Assembly (NCBI GenBank): GCA_017883045.1 | Contig: JADGOJ010000011.1 | Coordinates: 1 to 41,347, forward strand | Source: Acidimicrobiales bacterium | GTDB taxonomy: Bacteria > Actinomycetota > Acidimicrobiia > Acidimicrobiales > RAAP-2 | Direction of reading: 5' to 3' | Length of the DNA: 41,347 nt | In this document: positions 17,433-24,010 of the stretch, piece after piece | Layout of the letters: each line of letters starts with the position of its first letter | How positions within the stretch are numbered: the stretch's first letter is position 1 | Notes under the pieces: model-generated | Told to the model about the DNA's origin: nothing | The model's input: only the letters and a program-made list of their open reading frames with translations | The model's database searches: none | Position numbers and translations under genes: made by a program

Positions 17433-18683
17433 TCAGAACCCCGCGGTGCCGTTCGGAGTTCCCATGCCCGTCGGCCCGTCGTAGCCCTGCTGAGCGGTGC
17501 ACAGATAGGCGAGCGACGGATCGGTGTTGCGGCCATGGCCGGTGCACTGGCCGTTCGAGCCAGTGACAACGTCATGGAGCCCAGCAGAGTAGAAAGCGCT
17601 GGCGTCGCTCGCCCCGCGGCCCACCAACCCGTAGATCGCCGAGACGATCTGGGCCGAAACGCTGGTCCCACCAAAGACCATCCATCCTGGAGAGTGATAG
17701 CTGTCGTACACGTTCACCCCAGTGTTCGGATCAGCGTCCGCGCCGACGTCAGCAACGGTGCGCATCGCGCACCCGCCATCGGACTGCCACGAGGGCTTCT
17801 GAATGAACGCCGAGCAACCACTGCCCGTACCACTCCACACCGTTTCGCTCCACACGCCAGTGCTAAATCGCAGGGACGTGCCGCCGACCGCGATGACCGT
17901 CGACGCGGCGGCAGGGAACTCCACGCCGTAGCCACCGTCGCCGGTGGCCGCAGTGATCGCGATGCCGGCATGGTCGAAGTAATTCGCGGCGTCAGTCGCC
18001 TCGCCGGCGTACTCAACACCGCCGTAGGAGTTGCCAATCGCCACCGGTTGGAAGTTGGCCGCGGTGTTGACGGCCGCACCTAAGTCGGCCATGCTCGCCG
18101 AGTTTGCCTCGACGAGCAGGATGTTGCAGTTGGGACATATCGCCGAGACCATGTCAAGGTCGAGCGAGATCTCCTGGGCCCATCCAGTGTTGCCGGTCGG
18201 CAAAGGGCTCGTGTCTCCTGACTGGTTGACCTTGGCGAAACAGGGTCCCGACGGCCTCGTCAACGTTGTACCCGCAACCGTGCACGAACTGATGGACGGC
18301 AACGCCTGGTCAGCCCTATAAGAGTTCAGGTCCGTGAAGGCATTCGGATCATCGTTCGCGTCGACGATCGCGACGGTGTTGCCAGCGCCGTTGGAGCTTG
18401 AGATGCTCGTCAGTCCGTAGGCCGTCTGGAGATCGGAAGCATCGTAACTCACGGGCGTCTGGGACCCTGGCTTACGGCTGTTGGCATCGGCGGGCGTCAG
18501 GGTCACGTGACGAACCGCGTCGCAGGCCGCGAACCCGAGGGCGGGCGTCGCGCAGACTCGTTCATTCATATAGGACAGGCCCGTCGGCGAAGGCGAGCCC
18601 TGAGCGGTGGGTGCCACGAAGGTCGCCACCAGCACTCCCACGGCGGCCACGCCTGACGAGATTCGAATTGCACGTCTACGCAT
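17433..18683 (-). CDS. Secreted sedolisin-type (S53) serine peptidase homologue
   Basis: The 416-residue protein begins with a signal peptide (MRRRAIRISS, then GVAAVGVLVATFVAP, likely cut near residue 29). The peptidase core follows after only about 50 residues. The S53 catalytic set is visible: Glu171 and Asp175 in AQEISLDLDM, the oxyanion Asp249 in AATGDGGYG, and Ser341 in FGGTSVSAQ. The C-terminal YDGPTGMGTPNGTAGF is the calcium-loop end typical of the family. Sedolisins are acid-active endopeptidases normally made with a propeptide of 150 residues or more; it is missing here. GGTSVSAQ differs from the common SGTSxSxP. The start has a strong GGAGGTGA ribosome binding site. Activity is likely but unproven. 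Confidence 0.85.
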   Translation of the reverse strand: MRRRAIRISSGVAAVGVLVATFVAPTAQGSPSPTGLSYMNERVCATPALGFAACDAVRHVTLTPADANSRKPGSQTPVSYDASDLQTAYGLTSISSSNGAGNTVAIVDANDDPNAFTDLNSYRADQALPSISSCTVAGTTLTRPSGPCFAKVNQSGDTSPLPTGNTGWAQEISLDLDMVSAICPNCNILLVEANSASMADLGAAVNTAANFQPVAIGNSYGGVEYAGEATDAANYFDHAGIAITAATGDGGYGVEFPAAASTVIAVGGTSLRFSTGVWSETVWSGTGSGCSAFIQKPSWQSDGGCAMRTVADVGADADPNTGVNVYDSYHSPGWMVFGGTSVSAQIVSAIYGLVGRGASDASAFYSAGLHDVVTGSNGQCTGHGRNTDPSLAYLCTAQQGYDGPTGMGTPNGTAGF

Positions 18684-18853
18684 CCGTCACCTCCGGGTGT
18701 CCGAAGAAGGAACTGCCGGCACTCGAAATCGACGCTAGGTCTAGTCGCGTTGAAAGTGGTGGACAGTATCCGAGCCACACCCACCCGCCGGCCGAGCCTG
18801 GTGGACGAGTCGCGCCGACCTGCTCACCATCTCGATCGGAAGCCGTCTCGATC

Positions 18854-19447
18854 TCAATTCCCTTCGAACTGTCGAACGATGAACATGTAGAAGACGGTCA
18901 TGATGCCGTAGAGCAGGATCGCGACTTTCGGATTCCACACGGCCGTCAACGTGGCTGCCGTCCATACGACTGGTCCCGGCAGGGCGAATCGCCTGACCGC
19001 GGTGATCGTCTTGGCCGAGAGTGCTGGCGCCATCGTGGCGCGATGGAAGATCATGTACCACCAGCACACGTTGATCATGACTCCGATCGCGATGCTCGTG
19101 GCGCCCCACATCAGCGCCGCTGGCCTCAGTCCCCCACCATCCCAGTGCGCGGCGATCAGCCGGGTCGGGTACGGATAGAACGCGACACACATCAGCAGTC
19201 CCACGTTCAACAATTTGAAGGTCGAGTTGGCCTGCACCGCGTGCCGCAGCATCGCGTGATGATTCATCCACAACATGCCAATGGTCAAGAAGGAGATCAT
19301 GTAGCCGATGTACGATGGCCATGCACCGTTGATCGCATGGCCGACGGCCGCGCCGGGAGCATCGGCGGTCACATTGAAGATCAGTACGGTTGCCGCAATG
19401 GCGAGCACTCCGTCGGCGAAGGCCTCAAGTCGATGGGTCTCCACCAT
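18854..19447 (-). CDS. TMEM175/DUF1211-family membrane protein, likely potassium channel
   Basis: The protein of about 197 residues has six predicted membrane helices. The first contains RLEAFADGVLAIAATVLIF, a close form of the R-x-x-x-F-x-D-G signature that lines the pore of bacterial TMEM175 potassium channels. Later helices include WPSYIGYMISFLTIGMLWMNHH, followed by LLNVGLLMCVAFYPYPTRLIA, as in the family. It lies alone between the S53 peptidase gene (same strand, downstream) and the LysR gene. ATG 19447 is preferred over TTG 19450. Ion selectivity cannot be read from the sequence. Confidence 0.88.
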   Translation of the reverse strand: MVETHRLEAFADGVLAIAATVLIFNVTADAPGAAVGHAINGAWPSYIGYMISFLTIGMLWMNHHAMLRHAVQANSTFKLLNVGLLMCVAFYPYPTRLIAAHWDGGGLRPAALMWGATSIAIGVMINVCWWYMIFHRATMAPALSAKTITAVRRFALPGPVVWTAATLTAVWNPKVAILLYGIMTVFYMFIVRQFEGN

Positions 19448-19808
19448 CAAGAAATTAGCGTGGATACCGATCGAGGATCAGAGTTATGACTCCTTAGTGT
19501 CTGGCTGTCCACGTTCTGCTGCAATTCGAAGAATCTGGTGGACCCTTGCGGGCAGCTCTTGGACCTTTCCGAAACGTTGGAGCAGATGACGAAACGGTCC
19601 TTTGATTAGGAATGATGACAATTGCACCTGACAGTCCGGTCTTCCGGGAATTGCACGAGTTGTCCCATGCTCGGCGTCAAGTGGCGTCCATTGGACAGGA
19701 CGGTCCAGCGATTCGGCCCGGTGGCCAAATCGCGACCGCGACAGGACAAGGTAGCCGAGTTGGAGAGTCCGGCCGCTGCAGACGGTCGATCACGAAGACG
19801 GACCTCCC
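19448..19808. other. Intergenic stretch upstream of the TMEM175-like gene
   Basis: About 360 bases between the channel gene and the 3' end of the LysR gene. One plus-strand frame is open (from 19612), but its Arg/Ser-rich translation is not recognisable and it runs antisense into the LysR gene. No hairpin with a T run was seen. Confidence 0.45.
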
Positions 19809-20729
19809 CTATTTCGCTCGACCACCAGTCCGAACTACTTGGCGAGATCGTGGGCTCGAGAAGGTCTCGTGGCTGCGCAGAAGGAACTCTTGAAGCGCCG
19901 GACTCTTGTTCGCCGTCCAAACCAGGGCCAGGCCCACTGATGCTTCGATGTCATCAATGACCAATGCTTTCAATCGACCAACGTGGTTGGCGGCCATGGA
20001 CTCGGTGAGAATGGCAATCCCGAGACCGCGCACGGCGAGATCCGCAACGGCGTCAGGCGCGCTGGCCTGAAGCACAATGTTCGGCCGCACTCCACTGGCT
20101 ACGCAGGCTTGATCGAACATCGTCCGGGGTGCTGTTCCCTCGGGCATGCACACAATCGGGTAAGCACTGATCTCGGCCAGACTGGTCCGGCGGCGCTTGG
20201 CCAGTTGGTGGCGCAGGGTAACGCCGGCGACCATTCGTTCGCTGGCCAGCGACAATGCGCACAGTCCCGATGGCGCATCGCCAACCGTTCCGATCAAAGC
20301 TAGGTCTACCGCACCGGCCCGTACCCGCTCTGTGAGCGGCTCGGAGTTGTCCTCGATCAGAGTTATCTCGACGCCGGGGTGGGCAAGATGGAACGAAGCC
20401 AGGGTGTCGAACAGTCCTTGGACTGTGCATCCAGTGATCATTCCGACCACCAGTCGGCCCTGAATGAGCCCGGTCACGTCGTTCACGGCCTGACGCATGG
20501 CATCAACAGATCCGAGGACGGCGCGGGCATGCTCGACTGCCGCCACGCCTGCGGTTGTCAATGTCGCGCTGCGACCCGAACGGTCGATGAGCGTCGCGCC
20601 GAGTTCGAGCTCGAGCTTGCGGATCTGGGCGCTGACCCCCGACTGGCTGATGTGAACGCGTTCGGCTGCGCGAGTGAAATTCGCTTCCTCGGCCACCGCA
20701 ATGAGGTACTCCAGCTGTCTCAGTTCCAT
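19809..20729 (-). CDS. LysR-type transcriptional regulator
   Basis: The 306-residue protein begins with the winged HTH of the family (ELRQLEYLIAVAEEANFTRAAERVHISQSGVSAQIRKLE, residues 2-40, written here only as a landmark: helix 3 is near residues 28-38) and continues with a two-lobed effector-binding domain (VVGMITGCTVQGLFDTLASF, later VDLALIGTVGD). The effector is unknown. The gene is divergent from an NTF2-like gene at 20833, the usual LysR arrangement, so that gene is the likely target. ATG 20729 gives the standard N-terminus; TAGAAT eight bases upstream could be its -10 box. Confidence 0.93.
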   Translation of the reverse strand: MELRQLEYLIAVAEEANFTRAAERVHISQSGVSAQIRKLELELGATLIDRSGRSATLTTAGVAAVEHARAVLGSVDAMRQAVNDVTGLIQGRLVVGMITGCTVQGLFDTLASFHLAHPGVEITLIEDNSEPLTERVRAGAVDLALIGTVGDAPSGLCALSLASERMVAGVTLRHQLAKRRRTSLAEISAYPIVCMPEGTAPRTMFDQACVASGVRPNIVLQASAPDAVADLAVRGLGIAILTESMAANHVGRLKALVIDDIEASVGLALVWTANKSPALQEFLLRSHETFSSPRSRQVVRTGGRAK

Positions 20730-20730
20730 A

Positions 20731-20768
20731 TCCAACAATTCTAGTTACAAGTAGTACAATCTGTTGGA
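20731..20768. promoter_or_regulatory. Candidate LysR operator: long-spaced inverted repeat
   Basis: TCCAACA (20731-20737) and TGTTGGA (20762-20768) are perfect 7-bp arms 24 bases apart, directly upstream of the LysR start. They overlap the TAGAAT at 20738-20743, the putative -10 of the regulator gene, so binding could repress it. Confidence 0.4.
20738..20743 (-). promoter_or_regulatory. Candidate -10 box for the LysR gene
   Basis: TAGAAT on the minus strand, eight bases before ATG 20729; a leaderless or nearly leaderless mRNA would result. Lies inside the inverted repeat 20731-20768. Confidence 0.3.
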
Positions 20769-20799
20769 CTTCTGACACTGCGTGGCTCAGACTTGGCAA

Positions 20800-20814
20800 T
20801 GTTGACACTCAACA
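20800..20814. promoter_or_regulatory. Second palindrome near the NTF2-like gene
   Basis: TGTTGA and TCAACA form perfect 6-bp arms around CAC, 18 bases before the ATG at 20833. The half-site TGTTG is shared with the long-spaced repeat at 20731-20768, consistent with one regulator binding both. Confidence 0.4.
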
Positions 20815-20832
20815 GTTCATGGAAGGACGGCC

Positions 20833-21213
20833 ATGTCAAGCAACGAGAAGGCCCTGCACCCGGAAGACCTCACCCGACTGTTCGTCGAGCGCGCGAACGA
20901 AGGTGACGCCGCCGGCGTGGCCGAGCTCTACGAGGAGCAGGCCGTGATGGCCTACCCTCCCGGCGAAGTAACGGTAGGACGCGACGCAATCCGCGAGTTG
21001 TGGGAGAAGATCCTGGCGAACGCGCCGCGCTTCGAGCAAGAGCCTCCGCTGCCGACGTTGATCAGCGGAGACATCGCGCTAACGTCCACCCCGCCGAAAG
21101 ACAACGCGGGCGCCCGTGCACAAGTGACTCGACGACAGCCGGATGGAACTTGGCTGCGCCTGCTCGACCAGCCTGAGTTCGTCTCACTGGCCAAGGAGGT
21201 TCCCGAGACATGA
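20833..21213 (+). CDS. SnoaL/NTF2-like (YybH-type) small protein
   Basis: The 126-residue product has the cone-shaped NTF2-like pattern: an N-terminal helix pair (LTRLFVERANEGDAAGVAELYEEQAVMAY), PPGEVTVGRDAIRELWEKILA, then beta strands ending in a Trp-containing strand (RRQPDGTWLRLLDQPEF). Proteins of this type are small cytoplasmic enzymes or ligand-binding proteins; the substrate is unknown. The start has GGAAGG six bases upstream. The gene is divergent from a LysR regulator and its stop overlaps the start of the next, frameshifted gene (ATGA at 21210-21213), so the two probably form one transcription unit. Confidence 0.85.
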   Translation: MSSNEKALHPEDLTRLFVERANEGDAAGVAELYEEQAVMAYPPGEVTVGRDAIRELWEKILANAPRFEQEPPLPTLISGDIALTSTPPKDNAGARAQVTRRQPDGTWLRLLDQPEFVSLAKEVPET

Positions 21214-21604
21214 CATCTCGAGAACGGTCAGACGGATCGTCAGCTGAACGGGTGAAGGCGCTCGCCGCCTGCACCCGACTTGCGGGGGCCGAACTGACGC
21301 ACCCTTTGGTATTGAAACGGCGGTCTTCAAGGCTGGCGGCAAGATGTTCGCAGCGGTCAGCTTGAGCGATGAACCGGGCCGCCTCACCCTGAAATGCGAT
21401 CCGGACTACGGGGCCTTCCTGATCCAGCAGTTCGACGAGATGATTCCCGGATATCACATGAATAAGCGACACTGGATCACTATCACTCTCAGTCCAACGC
21501 TGCCTCCAGATCTCATTGAGGACCTGATTTCAGATTCCTACGACTCAGTGACCGCCTCGCTTCCCAAGCGTGCCCGGCTATCGCTCGAGACGAAGAATTG
21601 GTGA
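21210..21604 (+). pseudogene. MmcQ/YjbR-family protein, broken by a one-base frameshift
   Basis: The first frame starts at ATG 21210, overlapping the stop of the NTF2-like gene, and reads to AGAELTHP near 21305. The next residues of the family, FGIETAVFKAGGKMFAAVS, continue in another frame to 21604 (ending RLSLETKNW). Adding one C to the CCC at about 21303 joins the halves into a protein of about 131 residues, the usual length. YjbR-like proteins have a CyaY-like fold and include DNA-binding members. The unrepaired upstream frame stops after about 50 codons. It may be a genuine pseudogene or a sequencing gap in a C run; both halves look otherwise well conserved. Confidence 0.75.
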
Positions 21605-21744
21605 AGGATTGCGCTACGGGTTCCACCCCATCCTTCAAAGGATGTGAGCGCGACGGTTAATCGTGAATTAACTCAACTGACAGCGGCCCCACACAGCGCC
21701 GGAGTCTGCTGCCAAGGTGATCGATCGGGGGAATCCGAGACCGC

Positions 21745-22823
21745 CTACTGGAATGCGGCTTTGAGGACGGTGCGGGCTCGCAAAGTGACCCACTTGGAAG
21801 GACGGCCCTGCTTCTCAATGTCAACAACGGTGCTCCCGTTGTATGCGTAGCGATTCATCCATCGACCCTGAACCTGCTGGGTCTCAATCCAAGCCAAGGC
21901 GTTCTGGAGCCGAGGATCATTGGCATACCCGAGTTCGGCGAAGACCTCGAGACTTTGAAGCACATCGGCGACGTAGCCGGAAGGGAAGCCGAGCTTGAAC
22001 CACGCACTTGCTGGTTTGGTATCCCGTGAGAGCATCGGATAGTCGGCTACGGCCGGATCGCGAGACAAGAGGAACGATACGCCGTGGTCGATTGCATCGC
22101 GCACGAGTTGGCTTCGCATACGAGGCGGTATCCGGGCGAAGTCGACTAGCTCCTTCACCGCCCCCCATGCGCACGGCTTCTTGTCATTTGCCGCGCACGC
22201 GAAACGTGGGCCACTCGTGCCCGACGCGTAGTAGCGTTCAACGCCCTTCCCGGTGATGGCTCGAGCGGCCCAGTCAACCGCAGCCCGAACGCGAGCATCT
22301 TCGAGGCGACCGAAACCAACAAGGGCCCGTGTCAAGTCACCGTTCAGGCAGTGGATGACCCGTGACGGTGGCGGCGAGCGATCCTCCTTGCCGCCATAGG
22401 CGACGAAGCCACCGGACGCCGCGGGCGTATGGTCGAGCACATAGTCGCACGCGCGTTGAATTCGGGGATCGCCGGCGTCAGCCCCGAGTTGGTCCAAGAA
22501 GATCAACTCCCACACCGTGCCCGTGTATTTGGGGACATGCCACCGCCTGGATTCACCCACCAACCCGCCGGATCTTGGGCTTCGAGAATTGGCCGGATGG
22601 GCTCGCATCGCATTGCAGCATCCCGCGCCAAGACCACGTCAGGGTCATCAGCCGGCCGACCCAGCAGGCGCTGCAACGTAGCTGCCCGAACGGCCGGCGT
22701 GTCATCGGCGAGCAGCCACGGGATAGGGTCATCACTTAGGTGGTCGGCCCAACTCACGCTAGACCACTCGAATGTCTCGTCAAGACTCCAGTTGTCCGCA
22801 CCCATCCATGTGTCATCTGCCAC
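21745..22823 (-). pseudogene. Squalene-cyclase/prenyltransferase-repeat protein, split by a frameshift
   Basis: The N-terminal frame starts at GTG 22823 and includes DDPIPWLLADDTPAVRAATL and PILEAQDPAGWWVNPGGGMSP, then stops at 22503. The C-terminal frame carries on with KYTGTVWELIFLDQLGADA and runs to 21745 (about 260 residues). One extra C in the CCCC run near 22537 restores a single protein of about 359 residues. The helical repeats with QDPAGWW and GDPRIQRACDYVLDHT resemble the alpha/alpha toroid of prenyltransferase and squalene oxidase repeats; such proteins are often mislabelled NifH in databases. The role is unknown. Whether the gene is dead or the sequence is missing a base cannot be told from here. 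Confidence 0.75.
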
Positions 22824-22879
22824 TTGCGTGGAGGCAAGTGTCCTTGGTCCCAGACCTAAGCACCAAGCGCTATACCGAT

Positions 22880-22975
22880 CTAGTGCTGGGGTCCGCCCGA
22901 GGCCAATTGCTCGGCCAGGTCCGCGAGGCTCTCGGCATACAGGTCGAACGGGTCGTAGGGCGCGGGGACTGCCAT
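22880..22975 (-). CDS. Small ORF (31 residues) with a strong ribosome binding site
   Basis: ATG at 22975 is preceded on the minus strand by AGGAGG with about six bases between, one of the best ribosome binding sites in the window. The product starts MAVPAPYDPFDLYAESLAD and continues with a short amphipathic helix, LAEQLASGGPQH, before TAG. It is acidic, with no signal peptide or Cys. The gene lies 57 bases upstream of the frameshifted toroid-repeat gene on the same strand and could be its leader or a small partner. I do not recognise the family. It is too short for codon statistics, so the ribosome binding site is the main support. Confidence 0.45.
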   Translation of the reverse strand: MAVPAPYDPFDLYAESLADLAEQLASGGPQH

Positions 22976-23043
22976 AACAACCTCCTGGTTGATCAACTCA
23001 TCGTTGTTGATTCACAGGACTGTTGCGCTGACTCCCTGAAACC

Positions 23044-23073
23044 GCCGACTCTTCACGGCTGAAGGAAGTCGGC
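23044..23073. terminator. Two-part hairpin
   Basis: GCCGACT/AGTCGGC outer arms and CTTCA/TGAAG inner arms with loop CGGC and a two-base bulge, followed on the plus side by CTTTAG. It separates the integrase remnant from the small ORF at 22975 on the minus strand, where it could end transcription of the integrase. Confidence 0.4.
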
Positions 23074-23196
23074 CTTTAGTTGTCCGCAATCCGCCAAACG
23101 TGGCTCAAGCGAGATGCCGGAGAGTCGGTCGCGAAGAAGGTTGCGGTAATCCATGCTCTTGCGAGACGTTTGAAGCAGTCGTGGGTAAATTTGCTG

Positions 23197-23600
23197 TCAA
23201 CTGAACCGACAGCGGACCCTCGGGGAGGTCAATCGGTGGACGTCGGTGGCCGATAGATTCGCCACCGTCTTGCGACCCGGCGTCGGAATGATGTGGTGGT
23301 CGAAGATCCGCCTGTGGTTGCTCGAGGCACCCGGAACCACTTGGTGGCGCAGGACGGTCTCGCACCAACTGATGAAGAGCCGAGAGACCGTCAGGGTGCA
23401 TCCGGCAGTGGAATCCCGTCGATGAGGTGACGCTGCTGAAACTTCAGCTTCTTCGCCGCCTCGGTCCGGGTCTTCGCGCTGACCGTCTTTCGGATGAGTT
23501 TGCCGTTGGGCCCGTAACCCAGGGTCAGGACCCCCAACCACCGTCCATCAGACGATCGCTGGTAGATCAAACCCTCGCCATTGCCTCTGGATCCCGCCAT
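23197..23600 (-). pseudogene. Tyrosine recombinase (phage integrase) N-terminal remnant
   Basis: From ATG 23600 the frame reads the N-terminal AP2-like, arm-binding region of an integrase (GEGLIYQRSSDGRWLGVLT, KTVSAKTRTEAAKKLKFQQ, IDGIPLPDAP). It then stops at 23391. The core-binding region continues in another frame: LTVSRLFISWCETVLRH, HHIIPTPGRKTVANLSATDV. One extra C in the CCC at about 23400 would join them. The homology then ends near 23220, and the whole catalytic domain with R-H-R-Y is missing. So even a repaired frame would not give an active enzyme. It marks an old integrated element; no matching attachment sites or tRNA were found nearby. Confidence 0.8.
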
Positions 23601-24010
23601 TTCAAACCCGCTTTCGCGTGGCTGACACCGTTGCTGACAACGGTCGCGGAAGGCGAGGAGTCGGATTGAATTGAAGAACGAAAGTAGCTCTGATGAGGTG
23701 AAATAGTGGTGGGCCGTGTCCTCTTTGAAGTGACGGTCACACGTCTGGTTGTCTCGCGTCCAGCCTGATCCGAAGGTGTTCACACCTCGCCTGCACACCC
23801 TCATGCACTGGCTTGCGAATTCCGCTTGAGTCGCCAGTCCAGGCGGGGCAACTCTCAATCTGAGACTGCACTCCTCGATTGACGCAGGACACCTTCATCT
23901 TCGCCAACCGGCAGAACCTCCGTGACGACGACTTGCTCACAAGCGCGACTTCAGTTCTTGCACCAGCGCGTCACCACTGCGGGCCCAGCGGCCGAGCCAC
24001 GAGCTCGGAA
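23601..24010. other. Intergenic stretch downstream of the ABC exporter genes
   Basis: About 410 bases between the integrase remnant and the permease stop. Minus-strand frames extend through it without recognisable content. No tRNA-like fold or T-run hairpin was seen. Confidence 0.45.
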
